Both the position numbers and the translations under genes were made by a program. 13,894 bases of DNA from Laceyella putida (GTDB lineage Bacteria; Bacillota; Bacilli; Thermoactinomycetales; Thermoactinomycetaceae), in contig NZ_JBHTBW010000060.1 of assembly GCF_042665195.1 (NCBI RefSeq), positions 1 through 13,894 on the forward strand, written 5' to 3'. This document shows, piece after piece, positions 7,607-13,717 of this stretch; positions within the stretch are counted from its first letter, which is position 1, and every line of letters starts with the position of its first letter. The notes under the pieces are model-generated. The model was not told where the DNA came from. It did no database searches and saw only the letters and a program-made list of their open reading frames with translations.

Positions 7607-7850
7607 AGTCGCTGTCCAAATCGATGATTATCATCTGTGCTTCTATATGCACGCCAAAATGTGATTGAACACTGCATCAACCGCCTTAAACAGGCCACGC
7701 GTATTTAGAAACGGGCGGTCTATTTTCATGCCGCTCTATGAATCGTTGCCTTTATCGACCGGTTCAAACATTGATTTACCTGACACATCCTAGAAATAGT
7801 TCATATTACATCCATTATTATAATTATGGATGAATTCAGAAAAAACTAAA
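7607..7850. other. Intergenic stretch, no gene seen
   Basis: No convincing coding frame is seen. There is a short GATGAT-T-ATCATC palindrome near 7624-7636. A weak CCGCC/GGCGG pairing with a long loop, followed by TCTATTTT (about 7681-7727), may be the terminator of the Met/His-rich gene. An AT-rich near-palindrome (about 7810-7832) precedes the stronger hairpin at 7851. Confidence 0.4.
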
Positions 7851-7885
7851 TTACCTGTCGTCTGTAGAATACAGGCAACAGGTAA
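7851..7885 (-). terminator. Interrupted-stem hairpin, probable terminator of the Gly/Phe gene
   Basis: TTACCTGT pairs with ACAGGTAA, and inside it CTGT pairs with ACAG across small internal loops. On the minus strand the tail reads TTTAGTTTTTTC, consistent with termination of the transcript from 8320. The plus side also has a T run about eight bases out, so it may work in both directions. Confidence 0.6.
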
Positions 7886-7916
7886 GCTAGGTGTTTTTTC
7901 GTTATCTCATCTTTGG

Positions 7917-7945
7917 GATTCAGACCACCTTTAGGGGTGGGACTT
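7917..7945 (-). repeat. CCACC/GGTGG hairpin, similar in look to IS200/IS605 right ends
   Basis: On the minus strand the sequence reads AGTCCCACCCCTAAAGGTGG and then TCTGAATC. A short GC hairpin with a TAAA-type loop followed by GAATC resembles right ends of IS605-type elements, where the omega RNA ends. No tnpA or tnpB gene is visible beside it, and the minus-strand frame upstream (QLQCENPDGKKSPTPKGG) is not recognisable as TnpB. It is a weak call by appearance only. Confidence 0.25.
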
Positions 7946-8065
7946 TTCTTTCCATCAGGATTTTCACATTGTAATTGCTGAGAGAACGATTGTCTGCTTT
8001 CGCTTCCCTCTCCAACTCTTCTCTCAACTTTTTCCCGCAGCGGACGCGGACAGGTGGTTTTTTGC

Positions 8066-8320
8066 TTAGAATCCTCCAAACGGAAAACCGCCAAATGGGA
8101 ATCCAAAGGGACTTCCAAAACCACCAAAGGGACTTCCAAAACCACCAAAGGGACTTCCAAAACCACCAAAGGGACCTCCAAAACCACCAAAGGGACTTCC
8201 AAAACCACCAAAGGGACCTCCAAAACCGCCAAAGGGACCTCCAAAACCACCGCGAAATTGATTAGTATAAGCTGGATCTTGATACCCTTGAATCACGGGT
8301 TGAAGATGCTTGTTTTCCAT
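8066..8320 (-). CDS. Gly/Phe-rich tandem-repeat protein, coat-like
   Basis: The 84-residue product has a unique head, MENKHLQPVIQGYQDPAYTN, then seven copies of the heptad GGFG(G/S)PF (residues 24-72). It ends with the irregular FPFGGF repeats GFPFGGFPFGGF. AAAGGGGG lies ten bases before ATG 8320. There are no cysteines and no signal peptide. Low-complexity Gly-Phe proteins of this size are common among poorly characterised spore or surface proteins of Bacillales, so a structural, phase-separating or coat role is plausible but unproven. A hairpin at 7851-7885 probably ends its transcript. The plus-strand frames over the repeat are shadows. No named family can be assigned. Confidence 0.7.
   Translation of the reverse strand: MENKHLQPVIQGYQDPAYTNQFRGGFGGPFGGFGGPFGGFGSPFGGFGGPFGGFGSPFGGFGSPFGGFGSPFGFPFGGFPFGGF
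8105..8251 (-). repeat. Seven tandem 21-bp repeats coding GGFG(G/S)PF
   Basis: Seven uninterrupted 21-base units differ mostly at one codon, where Gly (GGT or GGC type) alternates with Ser (AGT). Near-identity between units at the DNA level suggests recent expansion by slippage, so the copy number may vary between strains. Confidence 0.9.
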
Positions 8321-8452
8321 GGATGATGTACCCCCTTTAGTTTTTCATCTTTATGATACTCCGAAGGCGAATAAAGGTGCCTAAAAACGGAAAAAAAGGA
8401 ATTCGACGCAAAATATACCCCATGAAAAGGAGATTTTTTAATACCTAAAACA

Positions 8453-8556
8453 CTTTACAGAATATGAATTCTGCAAAGCCTAATAGGCCTATAACTGGAG
8501 ATTTGCTTTACCGAACACGGATGTATTTATGAAAAGTCTCTTTACAGAACACAGGC
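8453..8556 (+). repeat. Three CTTTAC(A/C)GAA motifs and a hairpin in a gene-free stretch
   Basis: CTTTACAGAA, CTTTACCGAA and CTTTACAGAA start at 8453, 8506 and 8540; the last two extend to GAACACGG and GAACACAGG. The first one forms a hairpin (8453-8478), with CTTT/AAAG and CAGAAT/ATTCTG separated by one mismatch. The 8340-8530 stretch has no gene. The meaning is unknown; protein binding sites or decayed repeats are possible. Confidence 0.35.
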
Positions 8557-8715
8557 ATAGAAAAAACGGCTCGTGTTACCCCGTTGGTAGTATCCTTTGG
8601 TGCTTCGCACGATTTGGCCAGGTGTGTCCATTTTGCTACTGGCATTTGGTTTGGGCAGACTCGTATGGCCATGTCTAATGTCTTGCCTGAAGCCTATGCA
8701 ACTGGACAAAGATAA
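8533..8715 (+). pseudogene. Unidentified coding remnant
   Basis: A 60-codon frame opens after a TGA and reads TARVTPLVVSFGASHDLARC, VHFATGIWFGQTRMAMSNVL and PEAYATGQR before TAA. The composition is that of a folded soluble protein. There is no start codon with a ribosome site, so this is the 3' end of a lost gene. It overlaps the next frame by 20 bases. The family is not recognised. Confidence 0.4.
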
Positions 8716-9100
8716 GTTCTTTTACTCCATACCCTATGGCAAGGAGATGCCAGAACAACAAATGGAGTTTATGGTTAAACTAACTTGACAATGGAAACAA
8801 GCCGGGACCATGGATTGCAAAGAGTGCGACGCTTGCGAAAAAGATGGAATGCCGTTTTACTACAAACCCATGTTAGTTTACAAACAAAAAAATGAATATG
8901 TCGAAATGGTTTTCTCTACTGCAAAGGAACTGGATTACATGCCTGGATTTTGGGATGAGTTTGAAAACGAAGATGATTTTAAGGCCCATATCGCTGAACG
9001 GTTATTTGTTTTAAACTGGTGCAATAAATGGGGTACATGGACAATTGACGAACGGTGTATGAAGGATAAATTGACTCAACCTACATACTTTAGGCAGTAA
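8696..9100 (+). pseudogene. Unidentified protein with an in-frame TGA
   Basis: One frame runs from ATG 8696 (MQLDKDKFFYSIPYGKEMPE) to 9100 but carries TGA at 8786-8788. Both sides look equally like coding sequence. Before the TGA is QQMEFMVKLT. After it come QWKQAG, a cysteine cluster MDCKECDACEKDGMPFYYKP, acidic GFWDEFENEDDFKAHIAERL and a tail ending LTQPTYFRQ. The full product would have about 134 residues. A Trp-to-stop change (TGG to TGA) is the simplest explanation. Alternatively, only the 96-residue part from ATG 8810 is translated, though its ribosome site is weak. A good terminator follows at 9129. The family is unknown; CxxCxxC could bind a metal. Confidence 0.5.
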
Positions 9101-9128
9101 ATTGGCAGGTGCTACCTTCCGTCACCAT

Positions 9129-9157
9129 CCTTCCTCTGTTGAGGAGGGTTTTCTTTT
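9129..9157 (+). terminator. Rho-independent terminator
   Basis: CCTTCCTC and GAGGAGGG pair with one G-T wobble around a TGTT loop, followed by TTTTCTTTT. It lies 28 bases after the stop of the unidentified cysteine-containing frame. Confidence 0.85.
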
Positions 9158-9180
9158 GTAAAAAGTATTTCGAGAGGATA

Positions 9181-9327
9181 TTGGCGTTGAGATTTTTACT
9201 TCCTTTCCTGATTCTGTTTATGATCCAAGCAATTGGGGCAGAACGAGCCGCACAACTTCAGGTTGATGCTAAAGAAATTAATATGTTAGATATAATTAAG
9301 ATAACTACACAAATTCAATTTATATGA
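9181..9327 (+). CDS. Possible small protein with hydrophobic N-terminus
   Basis: A frame of up to 48 residues starts with TTG (9181 or 9187) behind GAGAGG. It begins LALRFLLPFLILFMIQAIGA, which looks like a signal or anchor helix, then ERAAQLQVDAKEINMLDIIK and TTQIQFI. The start codon is uncertain. No family is recognised and the frame may be a relic. Confidence 0.3.
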   Translation: MALRFLLPFLILFMIQAIGAERAAQLQVDAKEINMLDIIKITTQIQFI

Positions 9328-9523
9328 AGAAGGAGAGTATGATAATGAAAAACGAGTGGTACAAAATGTAAATAAGTGGCCGTATTCGTTCTTTGAAAAC
9401 GCAGAAGTAGATCATTTTGCTATTAAGACGGAAATCATCGTCAATGAAGAGACACTGGTTTTAAATGAATCCGGAAAGAAATTTGTCTCGATCTTATCGA
9501 AAAAAGGTATTTCCTTTTTCTGA
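9305..9523 (+). pseudogene. Unidentified coding remnant with misplaced start
   Basis: The frame reads EEGEYDNEKRVVQNVNKWPY, SFFENAEVDHFAIKTEIIVN and EETLVLNESGKKFVSILSKK before TGA inside a terminator stem. A good GAAGGAGAG site and ATG 9345 lie in a different frame that stops after MKNEWYKM. A frameshift near 9365-9370 would join the start to the body (about 58 residues). The composition is convincingly coding, but the family is unknown. Confidence 0.45.
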
Positions 9524-9552
9524 GACGTTCGCAGAAAAGATGCTCATTTTTT
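9514..9552 (+). terminator. Rho-independent terminator, relative of the one at 3330
   Basis: CTTTTTCTG and CAGAAAAG pair around AGACGTTCG and are followed by six T after GATGCTCA. The stretch from CAGAAAAG through the T run repeats the 3330-3374 terminator exactly. The loop is close to the reverse complement of that one's loop. Confidence 0.65.
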
Positions 9553-9608
9553 GTTTGATATGGGACGATCCGTTTAGTCATTGCAACCATCTTCGTCTTT
9601 GTCAATCT

Positions 9609-9674
9609 ATCCTATTTCGCTAGTGAGAAAGTGGCCAGTGTGTTCTCCTATTTTAAGTGATTTTAGACAGATAT
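9609..9674 (-). repeat. Partial copy of the YjcZ-type unit (start of a second tandem unit)
   Basis: On the minus strand this repeats the first 60-odd bases of the unit (ATCTGTCTAAAATCACTT... to about CACTAGCG) directly after the end of the full left unit. Similarity stops at 9608. It shows the unit was once tandem on this side. On the plus strand it reads SYFASEKVASVFSYFK and a stop. Confidence 0.8.
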
Positions 9675-9789
9675 CTTTCTTGATTCTAACCTAATGATTT
9701 GAGATAGCACCAACCAGCAAATAGTATCCCTTGATACCTAGAGGTATTTTGGTATCTACAGATGACTTTCGGTACTGAGATTGATTGCA

Positions 9790-9827
9790 AACCCCCGACC
9801 TTTTCTTCGAAAAAGAGATCGGGGGTT
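9790..9827 (-). terminator. Strong GC-stem terminator of the left unit
   Basis: AACCCCCGA and TCGGGGGTT pair; inner CTTTT/AAAAG pairing extends the stem. On the minus strand the 3' side reads GGGGGTTTGC. It can act in both directions. Confidence 0.8.
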
Positions 9828-9987
9828 GTTGTTAGGAGGCATTGCTCTATTACCTTCGCAAGTCCCTGCAATATGCATAGCGAAAACCTTGAAGTTCTTT
9901 AGTGTCGTCAGCGAAGCTGCTGATCTCAATTAGTTCCGGGCCCTTAGCGTACAGGGTACCAAGATGGCTCACTCTCACTTTTCAAAT

Positions 9988-10104
9988 TTAGCACCATTCT
10001 CCGCCGGCAAAGACGAAAATGACGGCGATAACAAGGATGAAGATTAAAAGTCTTCTTAAACCGAAACCACCGAAACCACCGCCGAAACAGCTAAAACCAC
10101 TCAT
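9988..10104 (-). CDS. YjcZ-like tiny sporulation protein (left copy)
   Basis: This 38-residue peptide begins MSGFSCFGGGFGGFGLRRLL. A Gly/Phe head with one Cys is followed by a basic LRR and one hydrophobic helix (LLIFILVIAVIFVFAGG), ending GEWC. YjcZ/SscA-type peptides of Bacillales have the same Gly-rich head and single membrane helix. They are made in sporulation, and SscA influences spore coat assembly and germination. GGGAGGTG precedes ATG by six bases. It is nearly identical to the right copy at 13389, differing in the head (MSGF versus MGGF, one Gly fewer, GL for HL). The family call rests on composition and layout. Confidence 0.8.
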   Translation of the reverse strand: MSGFSCFGGGFGGFGLRRLLIFILVIAVIFVFAGGEWC

Positions 10105-10209
10105 TTTTTTCACCTCCCAACGTTAAAATTCTATATATCTTATTTCGCTGGTGAGGAAGTGGCTAGTGTGTTCTCCTATTTCAAGTGATTTTAGACAGAT
10201 CCTACTCTT

Positions 10210-10425
10210 TTATTGATCCCTCAAGAAGACTTCAATCTTCTTTGCTTCCTTCTCAACGGCTTCTCCAACAGCAGCGGTAATTTTCGAAGCATAGGCGGTG
10301 TCTACGACAAACGTTCCATCGACCAGTACGCGGTACATCGGATTTTGGAACAAGGCTTTCCACGTCTTCGGGCCCACCGGAACCCAAGTACATCCGCTCT
10401 ATACCAGAAAGATTAGGATCGCGTT
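10210..10425 (-). pseudogene. C-terminal remnant of an unidentified gene, frameshifted
   Basis: The minus strand reads LLKRDPNLSGIERMYLGSGG and PEDVE. After a frame change near 10365-10375 it reads KALFQNPMYRVLVDGTFVVD, TAYASKITAAVGEAVEKEAK and KIEVFLRDQ before TAA 10210. Both parts are clearly coding-like and join into one C-terminal stretch of about 70 residues. The family is not recognised. Its right edge abuts, head to head, the ATPase fragment at about 10424, a junction of unrelated pieces. Its left edge is ten bases from the left unit. Confidence 0.5.
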
Positions 10426-10790
10426 TGAGCAGTTAACTAAGCATTTCTTACTTACGGGTGCGCCGGGGATGGGGAAATCCAGTTTGATCATAGACATGTT
10501 AGACGGAATGAAGTGGATCAAAGACCCCAATCATTCCGGCTTTACCATCATCGATACAAGCCAAGAAACGGTTGCTGTCATTCAAAATCGATTGGCCTAT
10601 ATGGAGAAAAAGGGGCTTTTCCTGATGTGATCGTCTTGCAACTTGTTTACGGATATTTCCGTATGAAATATCCTTCAAAATACAAAACCATCGCCCGCAC
10701 CTATGCTCGATCGTTCACTGCCTCTGGCACTGTCCGACCGAGCATGTATTATTATCCTCCCCCCGGCGCGCTCCTTTCTCTTCTTTAAAG
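10424..10790 (+). pseudogene. P-loop ATPase fragment (conjugation or DNA-pumping type)
   Basis: The plus strand reads FEQLTKHFLLTGAPGMGKSS with the Walker A motif GAPGMGKS. It continues LIIDMLDGMKWIKDPNHSGF and TIIDTSQETVAVIQNRLAYM to a stop at 10630. The spacing (P-loop, then about 30 residues to GFTIID) is that of VirD4/TraG- or HerA-like ATPases, which power DNA transfer or packaging. In the next frame DVIVLQLVYGYFRMKYPSKY and more follow to about 10787, possibly a continuation after a frameshift. Both ends of the gene are missing. It marks a lost mobile element. From 10790 to the intron start nothing is recognised. Confidence 0.55.
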
Positions 10791-11326
10791 AGATATCAAA
10801 TTATCTGGGGTCACCGTATCATTTCGGGTAAAAGTGCGCCGCGTCATCCGGCGATAGATCCCTTCCTTAGGAAGGAGAAGTTCGGAAGAAAAGACTTCTG
10901 GGTCAAGTGGTTCACCTGGCACCAAAGGGGACAATAGCATACCACTAAAGCGGGAAATACAGGAAGGCGTGTACGGTATTGTCCTGCGAGACCCGCGCGG
11001 TATGGTGAAAGGCTAAATTGTCTGAATCTCAGCTTCCAATGATGTAACGGAACCTCCCCCGATCACCACGCCTAAAACTCGGGGTTACCAGTATAAGGTG
11101 ATTCGATTTACGTCACCTGAACCTTCCGGCTGGTAAATGGTGAGGCGTCGCCTCACTCAAGGAAGCGAACGAGACACCTAACCCGTGCTATTAGTCTACT
11201 GCTGAGGGAACGCGGTCACCTAAGGGGACGCGAGTCCTATGGTGACGGAGTCTGAAGACAGGAAAACTGTCTACATGGCGAAGGGAGACAGGTGTTTTCG
11301 ATCTTCAAATAAGGGAGGTACGCGAG

Positions 11327-13106
11327 ATGCGAACAGCCGAAACGATTTTGGGGATCATCCGCGATCGTGGAAAACGTGGTTTACCGCTAGAACGTGTCTA
11401 TCGTCATCTGTTCAACTTAGACCTTTACCTCACCGCATATGGTAGGATTTACAGCAACAAAGGAGCCATGACACAAGGAAGCACCAGCGAAATAGCAGAC
11501 GGAACAATCAATAAAGAAATTCGAATCAATCATTAACGCACTACGTAGTGAACGTTATCAATGGACACCAGTTAGACGAGTGTTCATTGAGAAAAAGAAA
11601 TCAAAGAAGAAACGACCGCTGGGCCTGCCTATTTGGTCAGACAAAATACTACAGGAAGCAATTCGATTAATCTTAGAGGCATATTACGAACCGCAATTCA
11701 GCACACACTCACACGGTTTTCGTCCCAAGCGTGGATGCCACACCGCTCTTAATGAAATTCAACGGAAATGGACTGGTACAGCATGTTCATTGAAGGTGAT
11801 ATCGAAAAATGCTTTGATAGTCTAAACCACAACGTATTGCTAGATATTCTTCGGGAAAAGATTCACGACAATCGCTGCCTAAGGCTCATTGGTAACCTGC
11901 TAAAAGCAGGTTATTTAGAAGATTGGCGTTACAAAGTAACGCTAAGTGGTACACCACAAGGCGGCATTGTCAGCCCACTTCTCGCCAATATCTATCTGAA
12001 CAAGCTGGACAAGTATGTCGAAGATGTGCTTCTACATACCTACAACCGTGGTACCAGACGAAAAGAAAATACGGAATATATAAAGATATCCAATCGAATC
12101 AAATATTTAAGAAGAAAAGGGCGACATCAAGAAGCACAACAATTACGTAAGCAGATGCAACAGCTACCTTCTTACGATCCATGTGATCCCGACTTTCGAA
12201 GACTACACTATGTCCGCTACGCGGACGACTTCCTTTTAGGATTCATAGGTTCAAAAAAAGACGCCGAAGAAATAAAAGAACAAATTAATAAGTATCTCAG
12301 CTCCGAATTACAGCTTACTCTTTCAGACACCAAAACACTAATCACTCACGCACGTACAGAAGACGCAAGGTTTCTCGGATATGAGATAACAACACTCCAT
12401 AATAACAAGAAACATGGCAAAAAGGGGCAACGCAACATAAACGGCATTATTGGATTCAGGATTCCTATGGAAGTAATTCGTGACAAGTGTAAGCCTTATA
12501 AGAAAAACGGCAAGTCTATTCACCGAGCCGAACGGCTCAATGACAATCCATATAGCATAGTGGCGCAATATCACTCTGAATACTGTGGAGTCGTAGAATA
12601 CTACCGACGTGCTCTCAATCTGTATCAGATCGACCACCTGCGCTGGATAATGGAATGTTCTTTAGCTAAAACCCTTGCCCACAAGCACAAGATCAGTGTT
12701 ACAAAGGTGTTTAACAAATATAAAACAACAGTCCAAACCAGTGAAGGCGCCAGAAAAGTCCTACAGATAAAAATAGAACGAGAAGGCAAAGAAACCACTC
12801 ATAGCGCAATGGGGAGGCATTTCACTTAAAAAACGAACCGATACAATACTTGAAGACAATCCCGCAGTAATATGGAACAAAAGAACTGAACTTGTTGAAC
12901 GGTTTCTCGCAGATACCTGTGAATTATGTGGTTCACAAGAAAATATTGAAGTTCATCATATACGATCCCTCAAAGATATTAAGCAAAAAGGTTGTAAAAT
13001 AAAGCCTGAATGGATGCAAACTATGATAGCACGAAACCGCAAGACCCTTGTAGTTTGCAGAAAATACCACGTTCAGATACACAACGGAAAACCAATTGCG
13101 GAATAA
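11327..13106 (+). pseudogene. ltrA: Group II intron reverse transcriptase/maturase with HNH domain, three frameshifts
   Basis: ATG 11327 follows AAGGGAGG. Joined across frames, the protein has about 590 residues: an N-terminal block (LERVYRHLFNLDLYLTAYGR), RT fingers and palm (KKRPLGLPIWSDK, HSHGFRPKRGCHTAL, FIEGDIEKCFDSLNH, GTPQGGIVSPLLANIYLNKL), catalytic YADD (12218-12229), a maturase/X domain (to about 12770), then an HNH endonuclease (CELCGS, EVHHIR, LVVCRKYHVQIH). Such proteins splice the intron RNA and copy it into DNA targets. Breaks: an extra A in 11513-11515, a missing G near 11783-11785 (TGG became TG) and an extra A in 12788-12790. The fourth zinc ligand of the HNH is Tyr (TAC 13065-13067) instead of Cys. 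Each break is one base, two in A runs, so sequence error is possible; the Cys-to-Tyr change is not explained that way. Confidence 0.92.
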
Positions 13107-13115
13107 AGCACTGGA

Positions 13116-13149
13116 GAGCCGGATGAGCTGAAAGGTTCACGTCCGGTTC
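13116..13149 (+). ncRNA. Group II intron domain V (catalytic hairpin)
   Basis: The 34-nt hairpin begins GAGCCGGATGAGCT, has a GAAA loop and ends GTTCACGTCCGGTTC. This is the standard layout of domain V: outer stem with the AGC triad, a two-base bulge (CG in ACGTC) and a tetraloop. It sits ten bases after the stop of the intron protein. Confidence 0.93.
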
Positions 13150-13152
13150 GGA

Positions 13153-13209
13153 GGAAGGATGTTGGAAAAGTACCGCCTTCGGCGGTAACTCGCCAGCAGC
13201 CCATCCTAC
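13153..13209 (+). ncRNA. Group II intron domain VI and 3' splice end
   Basis: GGATG (13156-13160) pairs with CATCC (13202-13206), enclosing an inner ACCGCC-TTC-GGCGGT hairpin. The branch adenosine should be the unpaired A in the right arm (CCAGCAGCCC). The intron ends a few bases after the arm, taken as TAC 13207-13209. Confidence 0.75.
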
Positions 13210-13263
13210 CGTACGCTAAGACATATTTTGGACACAAAATAACCGGCATCCCTTAGCGTACGG
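13209..13263. repeat. 12-bp inverted repeat straddling the intron 3' junction
   Basis: CCGTACGCTAAG (13209-13220) and CTTAGCGTACGG (13252-13263) pair perfectly over 12 bp. Inside is a second perfect hairpin, ATTTTG-GACA-CAAAAT. The right arm also forms an alternative hairpin, CATCCC-TTAGCGTAC-GGGATG (13247-13267). The loop core GTACGCTAA recurs in both YjcZ-type units. Confidence 0.8.
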
Positions 13264-13269
13264 GATGTT

Positions 13270-13292
13270 ATTAGGTTAGAATCAAGAAAGAT
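13270..13292 (+). repeat. Tail of a lost upstream unit
   Basis: The 20-base unit edge TTAGGTTAGAATCAAGAAAG appears here directly before the right unit, and again at its far end (13810-13829). So the right copy is preceded by the tail of another unit in the same orientation. Confidence 0.75.
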
Positions 13293-13388
13293 ATCTGTCT
13301 AAAATCACTTAAAATAGGAGAACACACTAGCCACTTTCTCACCAGCGTAATAAGATATATAGAATTTTAACGTTGGGAGGTGAAAAAA

Positions 13389-13508
13389 ATGGGTGGTTTT
13401 AGCTGTTTCGGCGGTGGTTTCGGCGGTGGTTTCCATTTGAGAAGACTTTTAATCTTCATCCTTGTTATCGCCGTCATTTTCGTCTTTGCCGGCGGAGAAT
13501 GGTGCTAA
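13389..13508 (+). CDS. YjcZ-like tiny sporulation protein (right copy)
   Basis: This 39-residue peptide begins MGGFSCFGGGFGGGFHLRRL and continues with the same single hydrophobic helix, ending AGGEWC. It carries a Gly/Phe head, one Cys near each end and a basic HLRR before the membrane segment. GGGAGGTG precedes ATG by six bases. From the LRR motif onward it is identical to the left copy at 9988-10104, while the head differs. A retained frame in two inverted copies amid so much decay suggests the peptide is used or the copies are recent. Role by family: a small sporulation membrane peptide of the YjcZ/SscA kind, inferred from layout only. Confidence 0.8.
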   Translation: MGGFSCFGGGFGGGFHLRRLLIFILVIAVIFVFAGGEWC

Positions 13509-13677
13509 ATTTGAAAAGTGAGAGTGAGTCTCTTGGTACCCTGTACGCTAAGGGCCCGGAACTAAAGCGAAACCATTGAGATCAGCAGCTTCGCTGACGA
13601 CACTAAAGAACTTCAAAGTCTTCGCTATGCATATTGCAGGGACTTGAGAAGGTAATAGAGCAATGCCTCCTAACAAC

Positions 13678-13717
13678 AACCCCCGATCTCTTTTTCGAAG
13701 AAAAGGTCGGGGGTTTG
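13678..13717 (+). terminator. Strong GC-stem terminator of the right unit
   Basis: AACCCCCGA (13678-13686) and TCGGGGGTT (13707-13715) pair, extended by inner CTTTT/AAAAG pairing. It lies about 170 bases after the 39-aa gene stop. That is a long untranslated tail for so small a gene. Confidence 0.8.

Larger units (their letters stand above)
9675..10200 (-). repeat. Left inverted copy of a ~530-bp YjcZ-type unit
   Basis: This segment is the reverse complement of 13293-13829, with about 95% identity by eye and one 10-11-base indel near 9930. It contains, in order on the minus strand, a leader with GGGAGGTG, the 38-aa peptide gene, about 160 bases of conserved noncoding sequence with small hairpins, a strong terminator and a conserved 3' edge (TTAGGTTAGAATCAAGAAAG). 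Together with the right copy it brackets the group II intron. Confidence 0.88.
10834..13209 (+). mobile_element. Group II intron with broken RT/HNH protein
   Basis: The 5' end is GTGCGCC at 10834, matching the GUGYG consensus. About 490 bases of structured sequence (domains I-III) precede the protein gene, which lies in domain IV. Domain V is at 13116-13149 and domain VI follows. The 3' end is placed at TAC 13207-13209 after the ATCC arm of domain VI, consistent with the RAY/AY rule but accurate only to a few bases. The length of about 2.38 kb is normal. There is no strong hairpin just upstream, so the terminator-targeting class C habit does not fit. The encoded protein has three frameshifts, so self-mobility is doubtful, although the ribozyme core looks complete. 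Confidence 0.9.

Noticed and set aside
8105..8251. Regular short repeats that could suggest a CRISPR array
   Set aside because: The units are contiguous 21-mers with no spacers and keep one reading frame (GGFG(G/S)PF), so they are coding tandem repeats.
7975..8326. Plus-strand frames rich in QNHQRDF or KTTKGTS repeats
   Set aside because: They mirror the Gly-Phe repeat gene on the minus strand, which has the ribosome site and natural head sequence.
8786..8788. TGA read as selenocysteine
   Set aside because: No SECIS-like hairpin directly after it was recognised, no redox motif pairs with it, and the neighbourhood is full of pseudogenes.
9686..9871. 61-residue minus-strand frame inside the unit
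   Set aside because: It crosses the GC terminator stem, lacks a ribosome site and is broken by stops in the right copy of the unit.
10799..10833. Class C intron insertion after a terminator
   Set aside because: No stable hairpin precedes the 5' splice site.
13209..13263. Integron attC site
   Set aside because: Perfect long arms without the RYYYAAC/GTTRRRY boxes, extrahelical bases or a nearby integrase.
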